Shown: positions 1 through 10,565, numbered from the stretch's first letter. The stretch: 64,000 nt of DNA from Drouetiella hepatica Uher 2000/2452 (GCA_019359505.1 JAHHHD010000029.1:1-64000), one strand, 5' to 3'. Translations and numbers: made by a program. Notes: generated from the sequence alone by a model not told the origin.

Positions 1-251
1 AAGATGCCGCAGGATTCCCGCCGCCTGGACTCAAGATTTAGGCATAAAGTTAGTCACAGCTTTACTAAGCTAATCTTAAAGGCCTTGATTTACAGGGTTT
101 TTTCTATTAGATGAATGGCTTGTTGGGGAAGCTGACGCTAAAGACAAGTGAGAGCGATCGCCTCAGGCGGTGCGTATTTGTCTCAACGCTGCTAGGTGCC
201 CTGCGTAAAGCGGCAGATCAAGACTGCCAGTAGAGCCAAACAGGTACGGCA

Positions 252-338
252 CTACGTCATTGAGTCAGGACAAGTTATTTTCTGAGAGCTACGCGACCCT
301 TAAAAATAACTCATCGGATCTAAGCGGGTAGCGCTGTT
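252..338 (+). repeat. MITE-like dispersed repeat, family A, degenerate copy
   Basis: About 87 bp are clearly similar to 20381-20475, and in reverse orientation to 28780-28880. All three begin near TACGTNATTGAG, contain CAAGTTATTTT(T/C)TGAGAG, and end with AACTCAT..GGATCTAAGCG..TAGCGCT. In this copy the right arm of the central hairpin is eroded (ACGCGACCC in place of the perfect complement). The rest of 1-490 shows no coding region I can support. It should contain the promoter and 5' leader of the ATP synthase pair, but I could not assign -10/-35 boxes. Confidence 0.6.
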
Positions 339-364
339 GAATTTAAATGTAGGCAGCGCTCTAA

Positions 365-1948
<1,584 letters not shown>

Positions 1949-2043
1949 GAGAACCGCTGGCGGGTGTTGGCTCGGTCAACCGATCGGACTGACACCCATC
2001 ACGCTGACCCAATTTACTCCCCTGATTTAATCTAAAGCTAACT

Positions 2044-2454
2044 ATGACATTAACCGTACGTGTAATTGCTCCAGACAAAACCGTCTGGGACTCCAATGCT
2101 GAGGAAGTCATTCTACCCAGCACAACCGGACAGCTCGGTATCTTGACCGGGCACGCGCCGTTGCTTAGCGCATTGGACATCGGCGTGATGCGGGTGCGTG
2201 ACAACAAAGAGTGGGTGACGATCGCCCTGATGGGTGGGTTTGCAGAAGTTGAAAATGACGAAGTCACGGTGCTAGTTAACGGTGCTGAGCGGGGCGATAA
2301 GATCGATCGGGAAACTGCCCGTCAGGCCTACAGCGAAGCTGAAACCCGATTTAATCAATCGCGGGGTGGCGATCGCCAAGAGCAAAACAAAGCAGATAGG
2401 GCATTGCGTCGCGCTCGTGCCCGTTTTCAGGCAGCAGGTGGCGTACAGCCCTAG
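2044..2454 (+). CDS. atpC: F1Fo ATP synthase subunit epsilon
   Basis: Epsilon subunit of F1, part of the rotating central stalk and an inhibitor of ATP hydrolysis. At 136 residues it has the usual length: an N-terminal beta-sandwich ([25 protein letters not shown], with the [19 protein letters not shown] stretch) followed by a C-terminal helical region rich in Arg/Ala. It is co-directional with the beta gene 95 bp upstream and is followed by a strong intrinsic terminator at 2489-2516, so the two form a complete bicistronic unit. It is called atpE in cyanobacterial/plastid nomenclature. Confidence 0.97.
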   Translation: MTLTVRVIAPDKTVWDSNAEEVILPSTTGQLGILTGHAPLLSALDIGVMRVRDNKEWVTIALMGGFAEVENDEVTVLVNGAERGDKIDRETARQAYSEAETRFNQSRGGDRQEQNKADRALRRARARFQAAGGVQP

Positions 2455-2488
2455 CTAATTCTGAAAAACTAGCGGAAATGAATCAGGT

Positions 2489-2516
2489 GCGAGACATTGC
2501 GATGTCTCGCTTTTTT
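2489..2516 (+). terminator. Rho-independent terminator of the atpD-atpC unit
   Basis: A perfect 9-bp stem, GCGAGACAT/ATGTCTCGC with loop TGCG, is followed directly by six T. It lies 34 bp after the atpC stop codon. Further on, 2584-2604 holds another small hairpin (GGGCTTGGCA T TGCCAAGCCC), and the rest of the gap to 2895 is AT-rich with no gene seen. Confidence 0.9.
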
Positions 2517-2860
2517 GTGCTTTAGCAGCTGCCGCAACTTATACCGATTTAAACGAATTTGTGGGCACATCAAACCTCAGAAGGGGCTTGGCATTGCCAA
2601 GCCCGTACCGGGATCTGTCGTGGTTCCAATTCAAATTGTTATTATGTATAAATTATTTTTTGTCTAAATAATTTCTTTATATTTCATATTGTTCAATTTA
2701 CCTCAGAATATGATCTAAAGCCATGTATAGCAAGGATATTCATGATAAATTGACATCTTTTACACTGTAACAACTTTACGTATAAACACGAATTTTTAAG
2801 AATCTATGTCTAAATTTAGACATAAACACTGACCATTTTTAGATAAAGAAAGCCGAATCT

Positions 2861-2895
2861 AGCTATGCCGACCTCCTTACGTCTTAGGCATAGCT
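2861..2895 (+). promoter_or_regulatory. Inverted repeat touching the start codon of the CAP-domain gene
   Basis: A 9-bp inverted repeat, AGCTATGCC at 2861-2869 and GGCATAGCT at 2887-2895, ends one base before the ATG at 2896. In RNA it could fold over the ribosome-binding region, or in DNA it could be an operator. No clear Shine-Dalgarno sequence is seen outside it. The function is inferred. Confidence 0.35.
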
Positions 2896-3690
2896 ATGAA
2901 ATTGGCAAGCGATCTAAAAACTGCCTCAAATCCCACAACTGCTGCTCGTCTGAGCTTAAATAGCGGCGATCGTCGCACCTACAGAGGACAACTTGAGCCA
3001 TCTAATCTCAGCCGGCTCTATCGAATTCGCTGTAGTCAAGGCGATCTCAGCCTTTCTCTGACCGAGCTGAAAGCTAACGCTAGCCTGACCCTGCTCAACA
3101 GCAAGGGCAAGACTGTAGGGCGATCGGATAGGTCAGGTCTGTCTCCAGAATCGCTGACACAGACCGTAGAGCAGGGAACTTACTATGTTCGTGTTTCAGG
3201 CGATCGAAGCAGCAAATACAAGCTTAGTCTGGCGATCGATTCTGCTCAAAAAAGCTCAGGTGGTCAGCGTGCCGTCTCCAGCAATGATTTTGTGCAGCGA
3301 GTCGTGGATTTAACCAATGCTCAGCGTGCTCAGGCAGGTTTGCCCGCGCTCAAACTCAACGCAAAGCTTTCGGCGGCAGCCTATGCCCATAGCCGCGATA
3401 TGGCGCTAAATGACTTCTTCAATCACATGGGATCTGATAGGTCTAAAGCCGCCGATCGCGTCTCTGCTCAAGGCTATAGCTACCTGAACGTTGGCGAAAA
3501 CATTGCGGCTGGCTATGCTACACCAGAAGCCGTTGTCGCAGGATGGATGAACAGTCCAGGACATCGGGCTAATATTTTGTATTCAAAAGTTAAAGAAATT
3601 GGAGTGGGATTTTACTTCCTAGCCAATGACTCTGGTCAGACACCCTATCAATACTACTGGACACAGGATTTTGCGACTCCGGGACGATAG
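2896..3690 (+). CDS. PPC domain plus CAP (SCP/PR-1-like) domain protein
   Basis: A 264-residue protein. Residues about 18-115 resemble a bacterial pre-peptidase C-terminal (PPC) beta-sandwich, ending in the typical GTYYVRVSGDRSSKYKLSL run. Residues about 128-262 are a CAP domain of the bacterial YkwD/SCP type. The hallmark residues are visible: VVDLTNAQRAQAGLPALK, the HSRDMALNDFFNHMGSD stretch with its His, GENIAAGY, and W.NSPGHRANIL. Such proteins are usually extracytoplasmic. I see no convincing N-terminal signal peptide here, so its location is open. It stands alone, convergent with icd. Confidence 0.8.
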   Translation: MKLASDLKTASNPTTAARLSLNSGDRRTYRGQLEPSNLSRLYRIRCSQGDLSLSLTELKANASLTLLNSKGKTVGRSDRSGLSPESLTQTVEQGTYYVRVSGDRSSKYKLSLAIDSAQKSSGGQRAVSSNDFVQRVVDLTNAQRAQAGLPALKLNAKLSAAAYAHSRDMALNDFFNHMGSDRSKAADRVSAQGYSYLNVGENIAAGYATPEAVVAGWMNSPGHRANILYSKVKEIGVGFYFLANDSGQTPYQYYWTQDFATPGR

Positions 3691-3700
3691 AAGAAAGGTA

Positions 3701-3734
3701 GGATTCTGGACTCTGAATCCAAAGTCCAGAATCC
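3701..3734. terminator. Hairpin between convergent CAP-domain and icd genes
   Basis: A perfect 12-bp inverted repeat, GGATTCTGGACT at 3701-3712 and AGTCCAGAATCC at 3723-3734, lies between the two converging stop codons. It is probably a bidirectional terminator, although no long T run is present. Confidence 0.5.
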
Positions 3735-3751
3735 AGAATCACAAAGCGGCT

Positions 3752-5170
3752 CTAGAAGTGGGCGACGATCGCCTCTGCAAATTCCGAGCACTTCAATGGC
3801 TCGACGGGAGGCTCCATCATTCGCGCCAGGTCATAGGTCACTTCCCCATGAGAAATGGCGGCTCCTAAGCCCTGCTTGATCAGGTCGGCGGCTTCTTGCC
3901 AACCCATGAACTCCAGCATCATGACACCAGAGAGAATGACGGAACCTGGATTAATTCGATCTAGCCCCGCGTGCTTGGGAGCTGTGCCGTGGGTTGCCTC
4001 AAACACGGCGCAGGCATCGCCAATATTTGCCCCAGGTCCCATACCCAAACCACCCACGATCGCCGCCGCCGCATCCGATAGGTAGTCGCCGTTTAGGTTC
4101 ATTGTTGCCAGAATCGAGTATTCATCTGGGCGGGTCTGAATCTGCTGAAAGATGCTGTCGGCAATGCGATCGTTGACCATGATTTTCTCTTTCCACTTGC
4201 CCTCGCCGTGGGTTGCCCAGATTTCATCCAGAACAGTCTGCACTTCCTGGCAGATCTTTTCTTTTTTCTCTGCCGTCAGTGAGTCGTAACCTGGCTCAAT
4301 CTGGCGGGCATTATCTTCAATGCTGAGGTCAGGATTCTTCTCTTTGTTGCCCAAAATCCAGGACTCTTGCTCAGTAACGCACTCCTGGCGGAATTCGCTC
4401 TTTGCCAGCTCGTATCCCCAGTCGCGAAACGCGCCCTCGGTGTACTTCATGATGTTGCCTTTATGTACCAGCGTCACCATCTGCTTAGCTTTGGGCAACC
4501 GCAGGGCATGACTGATGGCGCGGCGCACGAGTCGCTGAGAGCCGTTTTTGCTGATGGGCTTAATGCCGATACCAGAGTCGAGGGGAATACGCTTCTTGCC
4601 ATGTTCTGGCGTAGCAGGAATTAACTCTTCGTTGAGAATTTTGATTAAGCGATCGCCAATCTCGCTGCCCTGCTTCCACTCAATGCCAAGGTAGATGTCT
4701 TCAGTGTTCTCTCGATAAACGATCACATCTAGCTTTTCAGGGGTCTTGTGGGGGGAAGGCGTACCTGCGTAATATTTGCAGGGGCGAATACAGGCATATA
4801 GGTCAAAGATTTGGCGGAGCGCGACATTGAGCGATCGAATGCCGCCACCAATTGGGGTGGTTAATGGCCCTTTAATCGCTACACCATATTCTCGAATGGC
4901 AGTCAGAGTATCTTCTGGCAAGTATTGATAGGTGCCATACACTTCGCAAGCTTCGTCTCCGGCATAAACTTTAAACCAGGAAATCTTCCGCTTGCCGCCG
5001 TAAGCTTTCTCAACGGCAGCATCAAAAACCCGCTGTGCAGCAGGCCAAATATCTACCCCTGTGCCATCTCCCCGAATAAAGGGAATAATGGGATCGTCCG
5101 GGACGTTTGGCTCACCGTTGCTAAAGATGATTCGTGATCCGGTAGCAGGGGGCACAATTTTCTCATACAT
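3752..5170 (-). CDS. icd: NADP-dependent isocitrate dehydrogenase
   Basis: Oxidative decarboxylation of isocitrate to 2-oxoglutarate. In cyanobacteria this supplies the carbon skeleton for ammonium assimilation. The protein has 472 residues from the chosen start and matches the prokaryotic NADP-ICDH family: [18 protein letters not shown] near the N-terminus, the substrate-binding [12 protein letters not shown] segment, [28 protein letters not shown], and the [10 protein letters not shown] and [16 protein letters not shown] segments. I chose the ATG at 5170 (MYEKIVPP) because it matches the family N-terminus. A GTG/TTG start 30 bases upstream would only add [10 protein letters not shown]. Confidence 0.96.
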   Translation of the reverse strand: MYEKIVPPATGSRIIFSNGEPNVPDDPIIPFIRGDGTGVDIWPAAQRVFDAAVEKAYGGKRKISWFKVYAGDEACEVYGTYQYLPEDTLTAIREYGVAIKGPLTTPIGGGIRSLNVALRQIFDLYACIRPCKYYAGTPSPHKTPEKLDVIVYRENTEDIYLGIEWKQGSEIGDRLIKILNEELIPATPEHGKKRIPLDSGIGIKPISKNGSQRLVRRAISHALRLPKAKQMVTLVHKGNIMKYTEGAFRDWGYELAKSEFRQECVTEQESWILGNKEKNPDLSIEDNARQIEPGYDSLTAEKKEKICQEVQTVLDEIWATHGEGKWKEKIMVNDRIADSIFQQIQTRPDEYSILATMNLNGDYLSDAAAAIVGGLGMGPGANIGDACAVFEATHGTAPKHAGLDRINPGSVILSGVMMLEFMGWQEAADLIKQGLGAAISHGEVTYDLARMMEPPVEPLKCSEFAEAIVAHF

Positions 5171-5348
5171 GCTGACAATTCCTAGTGTTACTAAGCGCAA
5201 GTGTCTAAGTAAGATTAGCGGATTTCTAAACCTAGAACGATATCTGCTGAAAATAGGTACGGTAAGTTTGCCGTTTTCTGGCGATCGGTTTCTTGTAGCG
5301 AAGTGTCTGTGTCTCCCATACGCAAAGTTTCGCTGCTCTGAAGAAAAT

Positions 5349-5436
5349 AGACTTTATCGGAAATTGCTTTGTGGCGCGGCGGAGCCGCGCCACAAAGCAA
5401 TTTCCAAACCTCGAAACCTTATTTCCGATTAAGTCT
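5349..5436. repeat. Long perfect hairpin with GGA loop inside outer inverted repeats
   Basis: A perfect 22-bp stem (5359-5380 with 5384-5405) closes on the 3-base loop GGA. The stem apex is GCGGCGGAGCCGC, and the lower part contains ATTGCTTTGTGG. An outer inverted repeat, AGACTTTATCGGAAA at 5349 and TTTCCGATTAAGTCT at 5422-5436 (14 of 15 complementary), surrounds it. It lies in the 5171-5580 gap between icd and the response regulator, which holds no other gene I can support. It resembles the other GGA-loop hairpins of the first 29 kb and is probably a small non-autonomous repeat. Confidence 0.7.
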
Positions 5437-5580
5437 AATGTTGAAGATTAAAGAAAATGTTGAAGAATATGTGTAGAAGGACTTAGCGAGCATCAACCCT
5501 TCTCTCCTTCCCGGCTAGATAACAGTCGTTAACATGGCAACCGTTTTATAAGTCTATTTTTTTAAAGCTTGGGTATCTGA

Positions 5581-6249
5581 ATGAAGAAGATTTTGATCGT
5601 AGATGACGACATCACCTTGAGGACAGCCCTAATTCGATATCTGCAAAATCGGGGCTATTCCGTAGTGGATGCAAAGTCTGGTACAGAAGCCTTGATCGCC
5701 ATCGAACAAAATCCGCCTGATTTAATTGTGTCAGATGTGATGATGCCCGAAATGGATGGTCTAGAGTTCTGTCGGCGCTTGCGGGCTACGCGATCGGGTC
5801 AGCTGATTCCCTTCATCTTTTTGTCGAGCCGCAGCGAAGTCGATGCCCGGATTCAAGGGCACCAGATGGGCGCAGATGACTATCTCGTTAAACCCTTTGA
5901 GCCTAAAGAACTGGTGGCAAAAATTGAGTCGCAGCTTGAGCGATCGCGCCGCATTCATTCAGAAATCATTCGCCTCATGCAGCAAACGCCTGTCGCTCCT
6001 GAACCTGCCGCGCTGCCGCCATTGCTACCTTTGCCGCTCACCCCTGCCGAAGAAAAGGTGTTTTGGGAAGTCATTCAGGGATTTACTAACAAGCAAATCG
6101 GCGATCGTCTATTTGTCAGTCCGCGCACGGTGCAAACCCACCTCAGTAATATCCTCAGTAAGCTTCAGCTAGAGAGCCGATCGCAGCTAATTCGCTATGC
6201 TTACGAGCGAGGCTACCGTCCGCCCGTCGAGCAAAAAGCCGAAGAATGA
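5581..6249 (+). CDS. NarL/LuxR-type response regulator
   Basis: A two-component response regulator of 222 residues. The N-terminal receiver domain (about 1-120) has the acidic pair in VDDD, the phospho-acceptor Asp52 in IVSDVMMPEMDG, and the conserved Lys in YLVKPFEP. A Pro-rich linker (about 138-152) leads to a C-terminal LuxR-type helix-turn-helix (LTPAEEKVFWEVIQGFTNKQIGDRL, then SPRTVQTHLSNILSKL). No kinase gene is adjacent. The GUN4-domain gene follows 76 bp downstream on the same strand, so the two may be co-transcribed. The signal is unknown. Confidence 0.9.
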   Translation: MKKILIVDDDITLRTALIRYLQNRGYSVVDAKSGTEALIAIEQNPPDLIVSDVMMPEMDGLEFCRRLRATRSGQLIPFIFLSSRSEVDARIQGHQMGADDYLVKPFEPKELVAKIESQLERSRRIHSEIIRLMQQTPVAPEPAALPPLLPLPLTPAEEKVFWEVIQGFTNKQIGDRLFVSPRTVQTHLSNILSKLQLESRSQLIRYAYERGYRPPVEQKAEE

Positions 6250-6325
6250 AGGGCTAGATGGTGCCGCTTCCGTATACAGTGGGAGGTGAGCTATTCTCAA
6301 ATTCGCGCCGCATCGTTTTTGATCC

Positions 6326-7099
6326 ATGCCCGATCTGCAACAATCTAATCCTGGCACCCCCCGTTCTGAGGCAGACCCCAACATTTCTGCCGCCAGCGTT
6401 TCAGGCTACATGGCCGATTTGCTCAACCGTCTCAAGTCTGAATCGGCAAAAACTCAGCTCCAGCTAATCCAGGAGTTAGAAAAATCAGGAGAACCAGGGC
6501 TGAATGCTTTGATGAGCTTTTTGAGCGATCGCCGCTTGGCTTCTCCCAATCCTGCTTCCCCCAGCCCGATTGAGGGCAAAGCCTATCAAATTTTGCTTGC
6601 CTCCGACCAGCCTCTATGTCAGGAGTTTCTGCAAGCCCAGTTTCCTCAAGGTCTAATGTCTGGGCGATCGGAGCGAAACATAGACTATGGCGCTTTGCAG
6701 GATTTACTGGCTCGTCAAGAGTTTCAGGCTGCCGATCGCCTGACGATCGAAATTCTGTGCGCCCTAGCAGGAGCCGCGTCAGAACAGCGCAAATGGCTGT
6801 ATTTTACCGACGTAAAAGATTTGCCAATCGCCGATATGCAAACCATCAACACCCTCTGGCAGGTCTATTCGGAGGGCAAGTTTGGTTTCTCGGTGCAGCG
6901 AGATCTGTGGCTGGGAGTGGGCAAAAATTGGGAATCTCTCTGGGTCGTCATCGGCTGGAAGTCTGGAAATGCCTGGACGCGCTATCCCCAGGAGTTTACC
7001 TGGAATTTAACTGCACCCAAAGGGCATCTGCCGCTCTCCAATCAGCTGAGGGGCGTACGGGTGATGGCAGCGCTTCTATCGCATCCAGCTTGGGGGTGA
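6326..7099 (+). CDS. GUN4 domain protein
   Basis: 257 residues. The C-terminal half (about 108-250) is a GUN4 domain: DYGALQDLLARQEFQAADRLT, W.YFTDVKDLPIADMQTINTLW, GKFGFSVQRDLW, and a closing FTWNLTAPKGHLP segment. The N-terminal helical part (about 20-100) resembles the helical-repeat region found before GUN4 in Synechocystis Gun4. GUN4 binds protoporphyrin IX and Mg-protoporphyrin and activates Mg-chelatase in chlorophyll synthesis. Cyanobacteria often have several GUN4-domain paralogues, so I do not claim this is the principal gun4 gene. Confidence 0.88.
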   Translation: MPDLQQSNPGTPRSEADPNISAASVSGYMADLLNRLKSESAKTQLQLIQELEKSGEPGLNALMSFLSDRRLASPNPASPSPIEGKAYQILLASDQPLCQEFLQAQFPQGLMSGRSERNIDYGALQDLLARQEFQAADRLTIEILCALAGAASEQRKWLYFTDVKDLPIADMQTINTLWQVYSEGKFGFSVQRDLWLGVGKNWESLWVVIGWKSGNAWTRYPQEFTWNLTAPKGHLPLSNQLRGVRVMAALLSHPAWG

Positions 7100-7111
7100 G
7101 AAGTAGGGTGA

Positions 7112-7175
7112 GAGGGTGGATGGGTAAGAGGGTGGATGAGGAGCTATCCATCCACCCTCTTACCCATCCACCCTC
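7112..7175. terminator. 27-bp perfect inverted repeat between convergent genes
   Basis: Arms at 7112-7138 and 7149-7175 are perfect complements with a 10-base spacer. Each arm is built from repeated GAGGGTGGATG and GGGTAAGA units. It sits between the GUN4 gene (+) and the flavoprotein gene (-), the position of a bidirectional terminator. The GGTGGATGGG units recur at 14141-14185 in the same kind of position. Confidence 0.6.
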
Positions 7176-7183
7176 CTTCTTCC

Positions 7184-8401
7184 TCACCTCCCCATTGCCT
7201 GTCCTGCCAGCCAGCCCGTCGTCCAGGCACTCTGGAAGTTGAAGCCCCCTGTTACCCCATCAATGTCCAGAATCTCTCCGGCAAGGTGCAGCCCCGGACA
7301 GCAGCGGCTCTCCATGGTTTTGAAGTCTATCTCCTTCAGATTCACGCCGCCGCAGGTGACAAATTCATCTTTGAAAACGCCTTTGCCCTGAATCTGATAA
7401 ATTCCCTGGGTCAGTTCTTGGACGATCGAGTTCATTGCCGCCTTAGAGAGGTCAGCCCAACGCGTTTCGCTAGAGATGCCCACACGATCGTTCAAATACT
7501 GCCAGAGCCGTCGAGGTAGAGCCACAGGCGGATGCGCGGCGATCGTCTTCTTTGCCTCGGTTAGCTTATAGTTTTGCAATAGCGATCGCACTTGCTCTAC
7601 AGACTGTTGCGGCAGCCAGTTGACTTGCAGCTTGGCGCAATAGCGACTGTCATACAATGCCCTTGCCCCCCATGCCGAGAGCTTAAGGACTGCGGGACCG
7701 CTCATACCCCAATGGGTGATCAGCAAGGCTCCCGTCTGCTCCAGCGGCTTTTGGTCGGGCAGCAGCAGCTTTGCCTGAGCTAGCTCGACCGAGACACCTG
7801 CCAACTCTCGGAGCTGGGGGTCAGCAATGTTAAACGTAAATAGCGAGGGGACGGGCGGCTCGATCGTGTGTCCTAGAGCCTTAACTAGCTCATAGCCTTG
7901 AGGACTGCTGCCTGTCGCCAGTAGAAGACGATCGCTCCTCAGTTTTTCTCCTGACTTCAACTCTAGTTCAAAGACATCCTCAGCGTGAGATACGGTCTGC
8001 ACAATTGCACCTGTTCGCACTTCTATCCCTGCATAACGGGCGGCTTGCATCAGGCAATGGACGATCGTTTCTGAGTCGTCGGTAATGGGAAACATCCGCC
8101 CATCTGCCTCAGTTTTGAGCTTGACTCCCTGCTGGGCATACCAGGCAACTGTATCTTGAGCCTGAAAGCGGCTGAAGGCTCCCCGCAGGGCTTTGCCGCC
8201 CCTAGGATAGTGTTGACTTAGGGTGGCTGGATCGAAGCAAGCATGAGTGACGTTGCAGCGACCGCCGCCCGAAATCCTAACCTTGGCGAGGGGCTGACGA
8301 CCCGCCTCTAGGAGCGTCACCTGAGCTTGGGGATGGGCAGTGGCACAGGCGATCGCCCCAAAAAATCCCGCTGCGCCCCCACCCACGACAATCACTTTCA
8401 T
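7184..8401 (-). CDS. NAD(P)/FAD-dependent oxidoreductase, HI0933/YhiN (BaiN-like) family
   Basis: 405 residues. The N-terminal FAD-binding Rossmann motif VIVVGGGAAGFFGAIA lies at residues 3-18. The family's KVRISGGGRCNVTHA segment and the C-terminal CGGVNLKEIDFKTMES and GFNFQSAWTTGWLAG segments are all present, so the protein looks complete. Members are flavoproteins of mostly unknown substrate; a few gut-bacterial homologues act in bile-acid dehydroxylation, which is not implied here. The gene stands alone and is convergent with the GUN4 gene. Confidence 0.9.
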   Translation of the reverse strand: MKVIVVGGGAAGFFGAIACATAHPQAQVTLLEAGRQPLAKVRISGGGRCNVTHACFDPATLSQHYPRGGKALRGAFSRFQAQDTVAWYAQQGVKLKTEADGRMFPITDDSETIVHCLMQAARYAGIEVRTGAIVQTVSHAEDVFELELKSGEKLRSDRLLLATGSSPQGYELVKALGHTIEPPVPSLFTFNIADPQLRELAGVSVELAQAKLLLPDQKPLEQTGALLITHWGMSGPAVLKLSAWGARALYDSRYCAKLQVNWLPQQSVEQVRSLLQNYKLTEAKKTIAAHPPVALPRRLWQYLNDRVGISSETRWADLSKAAMNSIVQELTQGIYQIQGKGVFKDEFVTCGGVNLKEIDFKTMESRCCPGLHLAGEILDIDGVTGGFNFQSAWTTGWLAGQAMGR

Positions 8402-8647
8402 AACTGGCTCACTCTTATGACTGGCTGTATAGACATACTTTTATCGATCGCGACAAGATTGCTGTATCATCTCACTGGAGCGTCGCTTACGCTAAAGTCA
8501 CTCCATCTGCTAGACATCTTGCCCTAGTAATTTTTGCCCCAGTGATGATCTGGATTTAATCTTCGGGAACACTGGTGTTAGTGCAGAAGATTGCAGTTCA
8601 AAGGCGAAGATTAGCTTTTGCGACCTTTGTTTTCCAGCCCTTGCTAT

Positions 8648-8690
8648 CTGCCAAGATTGCTGTCTGCCAAGATTGCTGTCTGCCAAGATT
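8648..8690 (+). repeat. 16-bp tandem repeat upstream of the EbsA-family gene
   Basis: The unit CTGCCAAGATTGCTGT is present twice exactly (8648-8663 and 8664-8679), followed by a partial third unit CTGCCAAGATT. The array ends about 30 bp before the start codon at 8722, so it lies in the 5' leader. Confidence 0.8.
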
Positions 8691-8721
8691 ATTATTCGCC
8701 AAGCTTCAGGAAGATTTCAGT

Positions 8722-9096
8722 ATGTCTCTTGAGAAACTCCAACCCGCTAACCCCCGTGATGTCGGCGTTTACACCCCCTACTACCAGGGGCGCAAAAAAA
8801 GCGCCTTGCCTCTGGCTATCAGCCTCTACCAAACGGGAAATTTAGAGGGTCTGCGTAAAATTGAGGGAGGCGAAAGTATTCCTTTCGTAGCGAGTTGGAA
8901 CGTTTCGACTCTGCCCTCTGAGCTGACCCGCTGCCGTCTGCAATTTGATGGCAGTGCCGATTTAAGCTACGAATTAATGCTGCCGAACTTTGAGTTTGTT
9001 GATTTCTTAATCGAAGTACTGTTTACGTTCAAAGGAACCCGCATCGCAGACTTTTCCCAAGGCTTCTATCGTAAGCTACTGCGATTAGACGATTAG
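8722..9096 (+). CDS. ebsA: EbsA family protein (type IV pilus / biofilm-related)
   Basis: 124 residues from the ATG at 8722. The sequence pattern (MSLEKLQPANPRDVGVYTPYY, EGGESIPFVASWNVS, LQFDGSADLSYELMLPNFEFVDFLIEV, ADFSQGFYRKLLR) agrees with my memory of the cyanobacterial EbsA family. In Synechococcus elongatus, EbsA takes part in type IV pilus assembly and biofilm self-suppression together with PilB and Hfq. The open frame extends 49 codons upstream, but that part runs through a tandem repeat and has no family resemblance, so I start at MSLEKLQ. It is a soluble protein, and no pilus gene is adjacent. Confidence 0.75.
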   Translation: MSLEKLQPANPRDVGVYTPYYQGRKKSALPLAISLYQTGNLEGLRKIEGGESIPFVASWNVSTLPSELTRCRLQFDGSADLSYELMLPNFEFVDFLIEVLFTFKGTRIADFSQGFYRKLLRLDD

Positions 9097-9111
9097 GCAA
9101 TCCTTGTATTC

Positions 9112-9200
9112 TCAGTAGATCGCAAATTAGGGTTTTGTGGGGCGCGGGGCGCGCCACAAAACCCTAAGGGCCAGCTTTTAGAAAGAATCAGTAGATCGCA
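9112..9200. repeat. Hairpin element flanked by 13-bp direct repeats
   Basis: The direct repeat TCAGTAGATCGCA occurs at 9112-9124 and 9188-9200. Between them a long hairpin (9127-9167, TTAGGGTTTTGTGG...CCACAAAACCCTAA, one extra base in one arm, GC-rich apex) resembles the 5359 hairpin in its TTTGTGG/GCGC stem. The arrangement looks like an inserted palindromic element with duplicated target. The repeat could also be independent. Confidence 0.5.
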
Positions 9201-9239
9201 GACAGCTTAGCGCCTCCCACGGGAGGCGCTAAGCTGTCT
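9200..9239. terminator. 19-bp stem hairpin between convergent ebsA and aroH
   Basis: A perfect 19-bp inverted repeat with only AC between the arms (AGACAGCTTAGCGCCTCCC at 9200-9218, complement at 9221-9239) is followed by AAGTTTTAG. It lies between two convergent genes and probably terminates both. Confidence 0.6.
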
Positions 9240-9270
9240 AAGTTTTAGCCTCTTAGTCTCTTAATATCCT

Positions 9271-9663
9271 TTAGTCTCTTACCCCGACCATGCTCCAATC
9301 GGGGCGAAGGTGCTTAGCTTGACGCAGGTAGGAGTGATGAATGCGAACGGCAGGTTCGGGAGTATTGACGTGAATAAGGCAGCGGATGCAGCGCTCCAAA
9401 CTGCCTTCCACATACATTTGCTGTACATCTAGAAGGGCAACATTTTGCCAGTGGGGTCTTTCGCGGGCGATCGCCGCAGGGTAAACAGCATCCAGATCGC
9501 GGGTGGCGGAGAAGGTCACGCTGACAATATCGTCGGGATCAAGGAGATTGCGATCTTCTAATTCATTCAAAAGCTCGGTGACGGCTTCTCGAATCGCCTC
9601 CACTGTATTGTCTGAGGCTGTTGTTGCCCCCCGAATTGCCCGCACTTTCCAGCCCACGTTCAA
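9271..9663 (-). CDS. aroH: Chorismate mutase, AroH type
   Basis: Converts chorismate to prephenate in phenylalanine and tyrosine synthesis. The 130 residues match the monofunctional trimeric AroH class. The N-terminal WKVRAIRGATTASDNTVEAI holds the active-site Arg, and the family segments DDIVSVTFSATRDLDAVYPA, ALLDVQQMYVEGSLERCIR and RIHHSYLRQAKHLRPD follow. The length is normal, and the ATG at 9663 gives the typical start. It lies downstream of sppA on the same strand with an 80-bp gap. Confidence 0.95.
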   Translation of the reverse strand: MNVGWKVRAIRGATTASDNTVEAIREAVTELLNELEDRNLLDPDDIVSVTFSATRDLDAVYPAAIARERPHWQNVALLDVQQMYVEGSLERCIRCLIHVNTPEPAVRIHHSYLRQAKHLRPDWSMVGVRD

Positions 9664-9743
9664 GTCCTCCAGATGATTGTTATAGAGATCGCCATTTGCA
9701 TATTACCCATTCCTGAGCTTGTCCCTGCATCAAGGGCGACGCA

Positions 9744-10565
9744 TTAGGGGCGATACATCCACAAAGGTAGCCCATTCGTCGAGAGTTCAAACTCTAGCCA
9801 ACTTGTCCCAGCCGCGATTTTTGAGCCAATTTGGCTACGACCGGGCAAAAAACGAGTCCAGCCGCTTTTTTTCTCGCCCAGCGTACAGCATTGGGTTTTT
9901 TCGGGATCAAGCCCTGCCAGTTCAGCAGCCCAGCGCCTTGCATCTTCCTCGGTGCCTAGGCGATCGACCATGCCTAGCGCCATAGCCTGCTGTCCGGTAA
10001 AAATCCGTCCGTCGGCAAAACTTTTGACGGTTTCGACCGCAAGATTTCTGCCTTCGGCAACGGTCTGGACAAACTGCTCGTAGCTGCTGTCGATCAGATC
10101 TTGCAAGATGATTTGTTCGGGATCGCTAAGGGGGCGATCGAATGCCAGAATATCTTTGTAAGGTCCTGATTTGACCACCTGAAACGAAACGCCGACTTTA
10201 TCCAGCAGTCTCTCCAGGTTGTTCCCCCGCAGAATCACGCCAATGCTGCCCGTAATCGTGCCAGGATTCGCCATAATGTGGGTGGCTCCCATGCCGATGT
10301 AGACCCCGCCTGATGCCGAAATATTGCCATAGCTGGCGACAATCTTCATCTTTTCTCGCAGCCGCTTCAAGGCACTGTAGATTTCTTGGGAGTCGCCCAC
10401 CGTACCGCCAGGGCTGTCAATGCGCAGTAGCAGCACCGGAAATTTTCTCTCTTCGATAGTCTTGAGGGCTTCTAGCACCTGCTTGCGGGTAGAGCCAGCG
10501 ATCGCCCCCGTCACTTCAATGCGGGCAATCTGTTTGCGAAACCGAGGCTTAAAAGGCCAAATCAT
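9744..10565 (-). CDS. sppA: Signal peptide peptidase SppA, short form
   Basis: A serine protease of family S49 that degrades cleaved signal peptides. At 273 residues it is the single-domain form, not the about 600-residue E. coli type. The segments LRIDSPGGTVGDSQEIY, SYGNISASGGVYIG (nucleophile probably Ser85) and VVKSGPYKDIL (general base probably Lys137) give the Ser/Lys dyad. I see no N-terminal transmembrane helix: the protein begins MIWPFKPRFRKQIARIEV. It may therefore be soluble or bind the membrane peripherally. Confidence 0.93.
   Translation of the reverse strand: MIWPFKPRFRKQIARIEVTGAIAGSTRKQVLEALKTIEERKFPVLLLRIDSPGGTVGDSQEIYSALKRLREKMKIVASYGNISASGGVYIGMGATHIMANPGTITGSIGVILRGNNLERLLDKVGVSFQVVKSGPYKDILAFDRPLSDPEQIILQDLIDSSYEQFVQTVAEGRNLAVETVKSFADGRIFTGQQAMALGMVDRLGTEEDARRWAAELAGLDPEKTQCCTLGEKKSGWTRFLPGRSQIGSKIAAGTSWLEFELSTNGLPLWMYRP

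Noticed and set aside
8575-8721. 49-codon N-terminal extension of the EbsA-family protein
   Set aside because: It reads through a 16-bp tandem repeat and does not fit the family N-terminus, which starts at 8722.
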